In this document: piece by piece, positions 8,675-21,103 of the stretch | Numbering within the stretch: the stretch's first letter is position 1 | How the letters are laid out: the number at the start of each line of letters is the position of its first letter | Source: an uncultured Bacteroidota bacterium | GTDB taxonomy: Bacteria; Bacteroidota; Rhodothermia; Rhodothermales; Salinibacteraceae | Length of the DNA: 34,062 bases | Assembly (NCBI GenBank): GCA_937127285.1 | Contig: CAKZLV010000040.1 | Location: forward strand, 1-34,062 | Reading direction: 5' to 3' | Program-made: the position numbers and the translations under genes | Notes under the pieces: model-generated | Databases searched by the model: none | Seen by the model: the letters and a program-made list of their open reading frames with translations, nothing else | Told to the model about the DNA's origin: nothing

Positions 8675-9757
8675 TCAGCCCGCGCCATTGCGGCCGCTCT
8701 CGTCGTAGAGACCGGCGCTCACGAGGCTCGGATTGGCGCGGACGGTAGCTTCCTCCATGAGCGTCTCCAGCTCCGCGTCAAAGGCCTCCTGCTTGCGTTC
8801 CTGCATCATCTGCTGCCGGGCCCGCGACGTGTCCATGGCGGTCCCGGAGTCGGTCAGACGAATCACGTGAAAGCCGTACTCGGTGCGGACCGGCTCGGGG
8901 TACACGTCGCCCGAGTCGGACAAGGAGTACGCTGCCTCTGCGAACGGCTCCACCATTCGATCGCGCGTGAACGACCCCAGGCTGCCGCCTTCCGAAGCCG
9001 TCGGGCCCTCGCTGTGCCGGCGCGCAAGCTCGGAAAACGGGACGTCCCCCGCTTCCGCACTGTCGACGAGGACCTGGGCGACCTGCCGGACGGAGTCGGC
9101 CGCAGCTTCCGGTGCGTCGTCGCCCAGACGCAGAAGAATATGCTGGGCGCTGATGCTCCGGTTCTCGTAGGCGTAGTCTTCGATTTCCGAGGCGCTCGGG
9201 CTTTCGGCCGTGTTGGCCATCTGCTGCTGCAACTGCTGCTGGCGCAGGCGGGAAGCGATGAGCTGCCGAAGGGAGTCGACTGTTACGTTGTTCTTGGCGA
9301 GCTCCTCCCGGAACTGCGTTGAGTCCTGGTAGCGACTCCGGATCTGGGCAAACTGCGCCTGGATCTGGCTCGAATCGACCGTGATGTCCGCGGACCGTGC
9401 CTTCCCCTCCAGCACGTGCCGGCCGACGAAGCGCCGCACCACCTGTTCGTGCATGTCCTGCGTCTGCTGGCTCGAGCGCTGGCTCGGCGGCGTCTGCTGA
9501 CGCATGTAATTGAGCTGCTGCTCGAAGGACCGCACCTGCACGGTGTCGACGCCGTAGTCCGACTCAATCACGAGCGCGATGGTCGAGTCCGAGAGGGCAT
9601 CGCCCACCTGGTACGGTGGACCGTCGGAGCTGGAGGTGCCGTTGTTGGACTGGCCCTGGCTGCAGCCGGACCACGCCAGGAGACCGGCAAAGACCAGCGT
9701 GGAGAGAAGGGCGAACGAAAGAGAACGAGCCGAAGAAGAACGCATGTACCGGGTCAT
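8675..9757 (-). CDS. PpiC-type peptidylprolyl isomerase lipoprotein (SurA/PrsA-like)
   Basis: This 360-residue envelope foldase is predicted to be lipid-anchored: residues 12-31 are hydrophobic and end in WSGC with C32 as the lipid site. A SurA-like helical chaperone region rich in Gln follows (about 70-190). One parvulin domain spans about 202-304, with AQHILLR, FSELARRHSEGPTASEGGSLG and YGFHVIRL as family landmarks. Such proteins assist outer-membrane or exported protein folding. The frame extends 41 codons upstream without homology, so the ATG at 9757 (or 9745) just before the signal peptide is preferred. It converges with pdxH and has no obvious operon partner. Confidence 0.9.
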   Translation of the reverse strand: MTRYMRSSSARSLSFALLSTLVFAGLLAWSGCSQGQSNNGTSSSDGPPYQVGDALSDSTIALVIESDYGVDTVQVRSFEQQLNYMRQQTPPSQRSSQQTQDMHEQVVRRFVGRHVLEGKARSADITVDSSQIQAQFAQIRSRYQDSTQFREELAKNNVTVDSLRQLIASRLRQQQLQQQMANTAESPSASEIEDYAYENRSISAQHILLRLGDDAPEAAADSVRQVAQVLVDSAEAGDVPFSELARRHSEGPTASEGGSLGSFTRDRMVEPFAEAAYSLSDSGDVYPEPVRTEYGFHVIRLTDSGTAMDTSRARQQMMQERKQEAFDAELETLMEEATVRANPSLVSAGLYDESGRNGAG

Positions 9758-10047
9758 GTTGAAGAGAGATCGCGAACGAGCAACGGGCAGGCGGCGCGGT
9801 CCGCAGGGCAAGAAGACGAGGATGGAGACGGCACGAGACAACGGACGGCCACACCCCTGCGATGAAGACACAAGGTGCACGCCACTGGTTGGGAGGTGTT
9901 TCTAGGAGAGGCGTGCGGGAAGACCACCGCCTGGGGGCAGCGGGGCGGCCGCGCCCCGAGCCGACCCGCGGGGTGTAATTTCGATGAACGGGAAACCTCG
10001 ACGGAGAAGAGAGTTATTACGTGATGCTTTGGTAGACAATCCCATCT
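9758..10047. other. Spacer between the PpiC gene and tRNA-Glu
   Basis: This 290-bp region must hold divergent promoters for the PpiC gene (-) and the tRNA (+). A GC-rich inverted repeat, CGGGGCG-GCCG-CGCCCCG, lies at about 9941-9959. An AT-richer patch at 10005-10040 precedes the tRNA, but no confident -35/-10 pair is visible. No coding potential is apparent. Confidence 0.4.
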
Positions 10048-10123
10048 GCCGCGTTCGTCTAGGGGTCTAGGACGCCGGCCTCTCACGCCGGTAACACGGG
10101 TTCGAATCCCGTACGCGGTACCA
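10048..10123 (+). tRNA. tRNA-Glu (anticodon CTC)
   Basis: The cloverleaf is complete, with CCA encoded at 10121-10123. The acceptor GCCGCGT pairs with ACGCGGT (first pair G-U). The anticodon stem CCGGC/GCCGG encloses the loop CTCTCAC, giving anticodon CTC at 10082-10084, which reads GAG. The T arm is ACGGG-TTCGAAT-CCCGT. The D-arm sequence TCGTCTAGGGGTCTAGGA is typical of bacterial tRNA-Glu. A single-gene transcription unit is suggested by the strong terminator 40 bp downstream. Confidence 0.95.
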
Positions 10124-10161
10124 TCGGCGCACCGAGACACGGTGTGCCACCGAGCCCCCTC

Positions 10162-10211
10162 GGGGCGCTGGCCTTCCTCCTCCCTCCCCCCAGGCCAGTG
10201 CCCCTTTTTTT
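10162..10211 (+). terminator. Intrinsic terminator of tRNA-Glu
   Basis: GGGGCGCTGGCCT (10162-10174) pairs with AGGCCAGTGCCCC (10192-10204) with a single G-U pair, followed by seven T residues (10205-10211). This is one of the clearest terminators in the window. It faces the + strand, downstream of the tRNA. Confidence 0.92.
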
Positions 10212-10368
10212 GTTGTGGTTTCTGGGAGGCAGTCTCGTTCAGCGTTTGGTTTGCGGCGTTTGTTGGGTGAGGGCCGGTCGAGAGACGGGAAACGGGTCCC
10301 TCGGATCGAAGATTGCAGATCCAACGGTAAAGACACGCCCGGTTCGACCATCCAGCGGTCAGACGTAC

Positions 10369-10411
10369 AGAAAGCGGCGGCCTCGGAGTTACCCGAAGCC
10401 GCCGCTTTTCT
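10369..10411 (-). terminator. Terminator downstream of clpP, probably bidirectional
   Basis: AGAAAGCGGCGGC (10369-10381) pairs with GCCGCCGCTTTTCT (10398-10411) around a loop that itself contains CTCGG/CCGAA. A/T tracts flank both sides, so it can act on both strands. It lies about 115 bp beyond the clpP stop on the - strand, with a repeat array in between. Confidence 0.75.
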
Positions 10412-10415
10412 ACGT

Positions 10416-10485
10416 CTACACCGGTTTGTCTACACCGGTTTGTCTGCACCGGGCTATTTGCACCGGGCTGTCTGTGCGGGACGCT
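10416..10485. repeat. Degenerate 14-bp tandem array downstream of clpP
   Basis: Five 14-bp units run in register. Two are perfect copies of CTACACCGGTTTGT (10416-10429, 10430-10443), then CTGCACCGGGCTAT, TTGCACCGGGCTGT and a diverged CTGTGCGGGACGCT. The array lies between the clpP stop and the terminator hairpin, so it would be transcribed as the clpP 3' untranslated region. Its sequence is unrelated to the GTACCC arrays but the period is the same. Confidence 0.85.
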
Positions 10486-10526
10486 TGTCTCCGCGGAGCG
10501 TTTGCGTGCGCGAAAGGGGGCAGCCG

Positions 10527-11270
10527 CTACTCGTCGTCATCATCGTCGCCGAGGTCGGGCGCGCCGTTTCCACGGATGCCCTTCAGGCCTTCGAGGTTCT
10601 TCGGATTGAGCACGTTGTCGACGAGGCCGTAGTCGGAGGCCTCCTGCGCGCTCATCCAGTAGTTTCGGTCGGCGTCGTCCTCGATCTGGTCGATGTCCTT
10701 GCCGGTGTGCATGGCCAGGATCTCGTAGAGGCGCTGCTTCAGCCACATGATTTCCTTGGCCTGGATCTCAATGTCCGAGGCCTGTCCCTCCGCGCCGCCG
10801 AGGGGCTGGTGGATCATGATGCGCGAGTTCGGAAGCGCAGCGCGGCGGCCGTCCTCTCCGGCGGCCAGCAGCACCGAGCCCATCGAAGCGGCGAGACCGA
10901 CGCAGATCGTCGCCACCGGCGCGTCGACGTACTGGATCGTGTCGTACACGCCCAGGCCGCTGTAGATGACGCCGCCCGGCGAATTGATGTAGAGGTTGAT
11001 GTCGCGCTGCGAGTCCTCGCTTTCAAGGTAGAGGAGCTGCGCGACCGTCAGGTTCGCGATCTGGTCGTTGATCGGCGTTCCGATAAAGACGATGCGCTCC
11101 TTCAGCAGGCGGCTGAAGATGTCGTACGCGCGCTCGCCCCGGGTGGTCTGCTCGACGACCATCGGCACGAGGCCGGACATGGGCTGGTCGCCCATGCCGC
11201 CCTGGTAGATGTCGCGCGGCAGCGAGGTGAGACTTCTGCTGAACTGAATAAAGTCTTCGGTGGAGGCCAT
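10527..11270 (-). CDS. clpP: ATP-dependent Clp protease proteolytic subunit
   Basis: ClpP is the serine peptidase barrel that degrades substrates unfolded by ClpX, ClpA or ClpC in the cytoplasm. The protein has 247 residues, longer than the usual 195-210. The catalytic triad is visible as S129 in GLAASMGS, H154 in IMIHQPLGG and probably D201 in [10 protein letters not shown]. The extra length is an N-terminal stretch of about 35 residues before [15 protein letters not shown], which may be a propeptide removed on maturation, and an acidic tail ending in GDDDDDE. It follows tig on the same strand, the classical tig-clpP order; clpX is not present downstream, where a repeat and terminator end the unit. 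Confidence 0.95.
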   Translation of the reverse strand: MASTEDFIQFSRSLTSLPRDIYQGGMGDQPMSGLVPMVVEQTTRGERAYDIFSRLLKERIVFIGTPINDQIANLTVAQLLYLESEDSQRDINLYINSPGGVIYSGLGVYDTIQYVDAPVATICVGLAASMGSVLLAAGEDGRRAALPNSRIMIHQPLGGAEGQASDIEIQAKEIMWLKQRLYEILAMHTGKDIDQIEDDADRNYWMSAQEASDYGLVDNVLNPKNLEGLKGIRGNGAPDLGDDDDDE

Positions 11271-11598
11271 GACGGGCTCTCTGGGTCGTTAGATGACTTC
11301 AACTCGTGGGGCGCACCGTCTCCGCACGCCTACAGTACGGGAAGAAAGAGGGGCGGCAGGCCATTCCTGCGCGTGCTTCCAGCGACAGCTCGCGGAAGAC
11401 GCGGAGACAGTGCGGCATCCGAATACACGGCCCGTGATGGAGCCAACCTAAGGGGTCGGAATGGGTTCCTCTGCCGGAGGGCCCGGGAGAGAACCTTTCA
11501 CGATCCTCAGGATCCGCACGTCGCGCGGGCGGGCCGGCTGGAGCCGGAGGCGCCCGACGACGCGCCGCTGACGGCACGGGCCCATGCTCCGGGCACCG
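11271..11598 (-). other. tig-clpP spacer with two hairpins
   Basis: The 328-bp spacer is longer than normal within an operon. Next to the tig stop, CTGACGG (11568-11574) pairs with CCGTCAG (11596-11602). Just beyond it is a strong stem at 11526-11556: CGGGCG and inner CCGGC pair with GCCGG and CGCCCG around TGGA. Neither has a T tract. They may stabilise the tig 3' end or attenuate read-through, with clpP driven by its own promoter in the remaining 250 bp, where I see no convincing promoter motif. Open frames here look non-coding. Confidence 0.4.
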
Positions 11599-13002
11599 TC
11601 AGTGAGGGTGGCCGCCGGCCGCCGGCCCTCCGGCAACGGGAGGCTGTCCGCCGGCAACCGCCTGACGGGTCTGCTGGCGCTGCTGCATTTCTTCTTCGAA
11701 CTCCTCGCGGCTCTTCTCTTCCACCTCCATCTCGTCGAGCAGCAGGTCGTACACCTTGTCGCTGAGGACCTTCTGCTTCACCTGCTCCATCATCTGCGGC
11801 ATCTGCCGGTAGAACTGCTCGATCTGCTCGGTGCTCACCTGGTCGTCGCCCTCCGCCTGCTCGGCGAAGAAGGCCTGCACGTCCTCGTCGGACGCCTCCA
11901 GGTCGTACTGTTCGATGATTTCGTCGCGGATGAGCATCCAGCGGCCCTGCTTCTCCGCATCGCCGCGGTTGCGCTGGCGGAAGGCCTCCTCGTCGAAGTC
12001 GTCCGGCAGGTCGCCGTCGTTTTGCTGCTCGACCTGCTGGACGAACTGGTCGAGGTTCATCTCGATGATCGACTTCGGAACGGGAACGGTGTGAAGGTCC
12101 AGAACCGTATCGACGATTTCTGCCTGCACCATCTCGCGCGAGCGCTCCGACCACGCCTCCTCCAGCCGATCGCGAATTTCCTGACGGAAGGCCTCCGGGT
12201 CGTCGAAGTCTCCTTCCGTAACGCGGCGGACGAACTCGCTGTCGACCGGCGGCAGATCCCGCCGCTTCACGTCGTTGAGCGTCACCTCGTAGAGACGGTC
12301 CTCCGAATCGCCCGACGCCTCGCCCTGCTGCGGCGACGGATCCTGCGGCAACCAGACGCGAAAGGTCGTACCCGGCTCCTGGCCGACGATGGCCTCGCGG
12401 AGCTCTTCCTTCAACCGATCGTCGTCGAGGAAGAACGTCAGGTCTTCGTCTTTGTCGCCGATAATCGGCGTGTCCGTCTGCGGATCGATGCGCTGCAGGT
12501 CGATGTTGACGTAGTCGGTGTCGCCGGCCGCTTCGTCCTCAACCGGGATTAGGTCGGCCTCGCGGGTGCGCAGCTGTTCGACCTCGTCCTCGACGTCTTC
12601 GTCGCCGACCTCGTGGACGAGTCGCGGAACGCTCGCCTCCGAGAAGTCGGCCAGGTCAATCTCGGGGCGCACGCCGAAGCGAATCGCGGCGGTCAGGTCG
12701 CCGTCCATTTCGTAGTCGAGCTCCGTCAGCGTCGGGCGCCCCAGCGGCTCGATGCCCCGCTCTTCGATCTCCGAATCGAAGATGTCCTGGACGTACTCTT
12801 CGGCCACCTTGTAGCCGATCGCCTCGCCGTGCATCTTCTTGACGAGGCCGAGCGGGACCTTGCCCTTGCGGAAGCCCTGCACGTCCATGTTCTTGCTCTG
12901 CTCTTTCAGAGCCTTTTTTAGCTCCGGTTCGATATCCTCTGCGGTGGCATGGATCCGCAGTTCGTACTCGACCGGGGTGGTCTCTTCCAGCGTCGTTTCC
13001 AT
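11599..13002 (-). CDS. tig: Trigger factor (ribosome-associated chaperone)
   Basis: Trigger factor binds the ribosome exit tunnel and shields nascent chains. The protein has 467 residues. The N-terminal ribosome-docking signature GFRKGKVP is at 43-50. A degenerate FKBP-like PPIase domain follows (about 155-255), with a C-terminal helical chaperone region from about 260 rich in acidic and Gln residues. The last 25 residues are Gly/Pro/Ala/His-rich (ending GGHPH), a tail not typical of the family core. The start ATG at 13002 gives the standard N-terminal beta strand. clpP lies downstream, linking folding with degradation. Confidence 0.93.
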   Translation of the reverse strand: METTLEETTPVEYELRIHATAEDIEPELKKALKEQSKNMDVQGFRKGKVPLGLVKKMHGEAIGYKVAEEYVQDIFDSEIEERGIEPLGRPTLTELDYEMDGDLTAAIRFGVRPEIDLADFSEASVPRLVHEVGDEDVEDEVEQLRTREADLIPVEDEAAGDTDYVNIDLQRIDPQTDTPIIGDKDEDLTFFLDDDRLKEELREAIVGQEPGTTFRVWLPQDPSPQQGEASGDSEDRLYEVTLNDVKRRDLPPVDSEFVRRVTEGDFDDPEAFRQEIRDRLEEAWSERSREMVQAEIVDTVLDLHTVPVPKSIIEMNLDQFVQQVEQQNDGDLPDDFDEEAFRQRNRGDAEKQGRWMLIRDEIIEQYDLEASDEDVQAFFAEQAEGDDQVSTEQIEQFYRQMPQMMEQVKQKVLSDKVYDLLLDEMEVEEKSREEFEEEMQQRQQTRQAVAGGQPPVAGGPAAGGHPH

Positions 13003-13338
13003 CAGGCGTGGGGCGGGGCAGCGTTCTCAAAGAGTGAGTAGCATAGAAGTACAAAATGCGCGGCCCGTCGAAAAGATCACGCCCTGCCCGTCGACCCCCC
13101 CATTTCTCGCCCGGCATCCGCCGAATCGTGGATGAAAAAAGTGATCGGGGCTGGCGAGTCGGGGAGGTGGGGGAACGGGGAGACGGGGAGGCGAGGAAAC
13201 GAGGAGGTGGCGTTCGGTCTTGGTCGTCCTGCCTCTGGTCACGGGCGGGCCGTTCCTCGGCGGGGGGCTGCGGAATCGATGATGGGACGGGGCGAGGAGG
13301 CGGCGTTGGACATGTCGACGCTGTAGGCCGGATCGACG
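13003..13338. other. Spacer between tig and the cydA remnant
   Basis: A relatively AT-rich patch at about 13020-13060 probably contains the tig promoter on the - strand, but no clear hexamer pair can be named. The rest is purine-rich low complexity, including the octamer array described separately. The reading frame that continues from the cydA remnant into this stretch loses all similarity to cytochrome bd and is treated as non-coding. Confidence 0.4.
13153..13208. repeat. Chain of seven purine-rich octamers
   Basis: Seven consecutive 8-bp units in register: GGCGAGTC, GGGGAGGT, GGGGGAAC, GGGGAGAC, GGGGAGGC, GAGGAAAC and GAGGAGGT. The consensus is GGGGAGRC. It lies between tig and the decayed cydA fragment. 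The period is 8, in contrast to the 7/14 period of the other arrays. Confidence 0.8.
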
Positions 13339-13975
13339 CTCGACGGCCACCCAGCCGGCCTGGTTGGCGATGTAGGGGCCGACGACGGCAAAGACGAAGA
13401 TCCACATCGGCCACGTCTGCTTGAACAGGATCCCTCGCCAGCGCAGAACGGCGGCCAGCACGGTGATCCCGATAAAGAAGACCCCGACACCATCAGAGGG
13501 TACGCCTGAAACGGGATCTGAACGGGCGGCTGGTTCTTCTCCTCGAACGGGTCGAGTCCGGTGACCGGCTTGCTGAAGTCTCCATACAGCAAGAAGCTCA
13601 GACCGCCAGGAACCGAGAGGCTGTCGTCGACGGATTCGGTCTCGTCGTTCGGGATGCCGAACAGGTAGAGGTCACCGGAACCGGCTTCGTACTGGCCTTC
13701 AAAGGCAGCGAGCTTGGCAGGCTGCTGCTCCGAGACCTCGTGCGCCTGACGGTGGCCGGAGATCGGCGCGGCCAGCGAGGCGACGAGCGGCACGACGAGC
13801 CCGGCGTCGAACATCTTCCGGGCGGCAGTGCCGCTTCTTGATGACGGAGTAGGCGGAGACGCTCATCACGAAGAACCCCGCCGGAATACACGCGCCGATC
13901 CACACATGGATAGAGGCGGTGCACAGCCGACGGGTTGAACACCATCGCCCAGAAATCGACGATCATGATCGTCGA
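13339..13975 (-). pseudogene. cydA: Decayed internal fragment of cytochrome bd oxidase subunit I
   Basis: Read on the - strand across frames, this stretch spells a continuous CydA of the short-Q-loop type. It runs VDFWAMVFNPSAVHRL, then IHVWIGACIPAGFFVMSVSAYSVIKKRH, then RKMFDAGLVVPLVASLAAP, then GHRQAHEVSEQQPAKLAAFEGQ and on through IPFQAYPLMV, then GVGVFFIGITVLAAVLRW and PYIANQAGWVAVE. Three single-base frame changes interrupt it: near 13911 (an extra T in CTCTATCC), near 13820-13830, and near 13489. About 210 residues of the middle of a roughly 450-residue protein remain. The N-terminal part and the C-terminal part after GWVAVE are absent. The histidine and methionine in heme-ligand positions (RLIH, YPLMV) are still present. 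No cydB is nearby. It is non-functional as it stands unless the breaks are sequencing errors, which the missing ends argue against. Confidence 0.85.
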
Positions 13976-13991
13976 GAAGAAGCGCTTCTTC
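13956..13991. repeat. Two adjacent perfect palindromes at the cydA break point
   Basis: TCGACGATCATGATCGTCGA (13956-13975, 20 bp) is followed without a gap by GAAGAAGCGCTTCTTC (13976-13991, 16 bp). Both are perfect self-complementary sequences. Similarity to CydA stops inside the first palindrome. They may be the scar of the rearrangement that removed the 5' half of cydA, or a protein-binding site. Confidence 0.85.
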
Positions 13992-14148
13992 GGTACTGGT
14001 GCGCTTCTTGATGGTACGGCCGATGGACTCCCCGAAACTAGAATGTGCATGAAGAGCTTTGTCCGGAGAGTCCGGCCGGCTGGCGATGCTCTCGTGGGTC
14101 CGGCTGCTTTCCCCGGTCATTCCTTCCCCGTTCTATTCTTCCCCCACC

Positions 14149-14466
14149 ATGTCGACCCTGTCCGAATCACAGCGCGCCCTCGTCGACCGGATCGCCCGGT
14201 TTCTGCCCGACGTTGAGGCCCGGATGATGCTCGGGACCATCGGTCTGTACGCGAACGACGAACAGTTCGGTTTGCTGGACGGCGAGGACGTCTACCTGCG
14301 CGCCGGCGAGGCCCATCGCGACGCCTTTGAGGCCCAAGGCGCCACGCCCTACAGTTCCAGCGGCGGCATTGCTCAGGCGTCGTACTTCCGGGTGCCCGAC
14401 GCCGTCCTCGATGAAGACGAAGCCCTGAGCACGTGGCTCACCTACGCTGCCGACGAGGCCGGGTGA
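14149..14466 (+). CDS. TfoX N-terminal domain protein
   Basis: This small cytoplasmic protein of 105 residues consists of one TfoX-N domain: RIARFLPDVEARMMLGTIGLYANDEQFGLL, then DGEDVYLRAGE and DAFEAQGATPY, then ASYFRVPDAVLDEDEALSTWL. In gammaproteobacteria TfoX/Sxy regulates competence, but the C-terminal domain is absent here and single-domain members are common in bacteria without that role, so the function is unassigned. The ATG at 14149 was chosen because the upstream frame is dissimilar to the family. It is monocistronic, between the cydA remnant and gltB. Confidence 0.8.
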   Translation: MSTLSESQRALVDRIARFLPDVEARMMLGTIGLYANDEQFGLLDGEDVYLRAGEAHRDAFEAQGATPYSSSGGIAQASYFRVPDAVLDEDEALSTWLTYAADEAG

Positions 14467-14752
14467 CCGTCGGCTCGGCTGCCTCGACCCCGCTCTGATT
14501 CAGGCCGCTCGCCGCTACCGGATGGGTAAATGTAATAATCATGATGTGTTGCACGAGCAGGCAGCGCTGACCGAAATGGAAGCGCTACCAGTCGAAGAGA
14601 GAGCAATTTCTGTATAAACTTTCGGTGAGAAGCGTCGTAGGCGTGCGTCCCCTGCGACTAACCCGGCGGCTTGCGCTGGCAGGCCCCTGCCTCCTCCCCC
14701 GGGTCGGTTCTTCGTACACGTATCGTCATCTCGCGCGGCGTCCGTCCCTCTT
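14467..14752 (+). promoter_or_regulatory. gltB upstream region with candidate promoter
   Basis: This 286-bp spacer contains the most AT-rich stretch of the neighbourhood (about 14525-14630). It includes TAATAATCATGATG near 14535 and TATAAA at 14613-14618. TATAAA could be a -10 element, with GTCGAA at 14591-14596 as a poor -35 at 16 bp. It lies about 135 bp before gltB. No coding potential or riboswitch is visible. Confidence 0.35.
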
Positions 14753-19408
<4,656 letters not shown>

Positions 19409-19538
19409 AGCCTGTCCTGCACGCGCCGCCTCCCCCCTTCGCATGCCGGCCCCTCCGGGTCGACCCTCCCCGTATCGACACGCCCGGTGTCGATGCGCAA
19501 CGCGATCTGCGCCCACGTATCAACGACCTCACCGCGTC

Positions 19539-21041
19539 ATGCCCGATCCGAAAGCCTTTCTTCACGTCCCGCGCCAAGAGCCGGACAAGCGCCCCATCGA
19601 AGAACGCGTCCACGACGACGAGCCCGTCTACCTTCCCGTCGTCGATGAGCGTGCCCGCACGCAGGCAGAGCGGTGCATGGACTGCGGGGTGCCGTTCTGC
19701 CAGCACGGATGTCCCCTGGGCAACCGCATCCCGGACTGGAACCGGCTGGTGACGGAGGGCAACTGGAAGCAGGCCTACGAACAGCTCGCCGCGACCAACA
19801 ACTTCCCGGAGTTCACCGGCCGCATCTGCCCGGCCCCGTGCGAGTCTGCCTGTGTGGCCGCCCTCGTTACCGACCCGGTGACCATCGAGCAGATCGAGCA
19901 GGCCATTATCGAGCGGGCGTTTCGAGAAGGGTGGGTGCAGCCGCAGCCGCCGGATACGCGGACCGGGCGCCGCGTGGCGGTTGTGGGCAGCGGTCCGGCC
20001 GGCCTCGCCTGTGCCCAAGAGCTCAACCGCGCCGGCCACCGCGTCGTCGTCTTCGAGCGCGACGACCGGCCGGGTGGGCTCCTCCGGTACGGGGTGCCGG
20101 ACTTCAAGCTCAAGAAGGACGTCATCGATCGGCGCATCGACCTTCTCGAGCAGGAAGGCATCGCGTTCAACTGCGGCGTCGAGGCCGGGGAGGACGTTCC
20201 GGTCGAGCAGTTGCAGGCTGAGTTCGACGCTCTCGTGCTCTGCGTCGGCGCCGCCGACGAGCGGGATCTGGAGGTGCCGGGGCGCGACCTCGACGGCATC
20301 CACTTCGCCTGGCCGTACCTGCACCGCCACAGCAAGCAGGTGGCCGGCGACGACCTGGAGTATCTGCCGGAGATCGATGCCGAGGGCAAGGACGTGGTTG
20401 TCGTCGGCGGGGGCGACACGGCGAGCGACTGCATCGGCACGGCGCACCGGCAGGGGGCGCGCTCGATCACGAACGTGACGCACGGGCCGCAGCCCCCGAA
20501 CGATCGGCCGGCGCACCAGCCCTGGCCGGCCGATCCCGACACGCTGCGCGTCAGCATCTCCCACGAAGAAGGGGGCGAGCGGCTGTGGACCGTCGACGTC
20601 GTCGGCTTCGAAGGAGAGAACCGCGTCGAGGGCGTGCGGCTGGTCGACGTCGAGTGGGAGACGGACGCCGACGGGCGCCGCACCGACAAGCACCGGGTTC
20701 CCGGCACGGAGCGCACCCGTTCGGCCGGGCTCGTCCTTCTCGCCATCGGCTATCAAGGCCCCGACGCCGACCCCTTGCTCGGCCCCCTGGGCGTCACCCT
20801 CGACGACCGCGGCCGCGTCGAAACCACCGACTGGCAGACCGCCGCCGACGGCGTCTTTGCTGCCGGCGACGCCACCCGGGGGGCGTCGCTGGTGGTGTGG
20901 GCCATCGCCGACGGTCGCGAGTGCGCCGCGGCGGTCGATCGTGCGCTGCGCTCCAGCCGGGACGAGGCTCCCGTCGGTCCCTCCCGTCTCGCCCGTCAAC
21001 AACGGGCACGACCGCCGTCCGGAAAGCCGAACGAGCGCTAG
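19539..21041 (+). CDS. gltD: Glutamate synthase small (beta) subunit
   Basis: GltD takes electrons from NADPH through FAD and passes them over iron-sulfur clusters to GltB. The protein has 500 residues, normal length. N-terminal cluster cysteines are C46, C49, C54 and C58 in CMDCGVPFCQHGC, and C97, C101 and C105 in CPAPCESAC. The FAD motif VVGSGPAGLACAQEL starts near 148, the NADPH motif VVVVGGGDTASDCIG near 286, and the C-terminal FAD contact is VFAAGDATRGASLVVWAI. The ATG at 19539 gives the typical MPDPKAFL start; the longer upstream frame is Arg-rich and dissimilar. It begins 130 bp after gltB and is surely its partner. It converges with phoU. Confidence 0.96.
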   Translation: MPDPKAFLHVPRQEPDKRPIEERVHDDEPVYLPVVDERARTQAERCMDCGVPFCQHGCPLGNRIPDWNRLVTEGNWKQAYEQLAATNNFPEFTGRICPAPCESACVAALVTDPVTIEQIEQAIIERAFREGWVQPQPPDTRTGRRVAVVGSGPAGLACAQELNRAGHRVVVFERDDRPGGLLRYGVPDFKLKKDVIDRRIDLLEQEGIAFNCGVEAGEDVPVEQLQAEFDALVLCVGAADERDLEVPGRDLDGIHFAWPYLHRHSKQVAGDDLEYLPEIDAEGKDVVVVGGGDTASDCIGTAHRQGARSITNVTHGPQPPNDRPAHQPWPADPDTLRVSISHEEGGERLWTVDVVGFEGENRVEGVRLVDVEWETDADGRRTDKHRVPGTERTRSAGLVLLAIGYQGPDADPLLGPLGVTLDDRGRVETTDWQTAADGVFAAGDATRGASLVVWAIADGRECAAAVDRALRSSRDEAPVGPSRLARQQRARPPSGKPNER

Positions 21042-21103
21042 CTACACCGTCCATCCCCGTCGGGCGGGACCGTTGGGGCGGAACCGTGCGGCCCGGCACC
21101 CGG

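Noticed and set aside
10215-11765. A 516-codon + strand frame covering the clpP region
   Set aside because: It crosses a terminator, a repeat array and the antisense of clpP, and its product has no similarity I can recognise.
13976-14120. Continuation of cydA upstream of the palindromes
   Set aside because: The - strand frame reads as a plausible peptide (IKKRTSTEEALLLDDHD) but does not match any CydA segment, so the remnant is ended at 13975.
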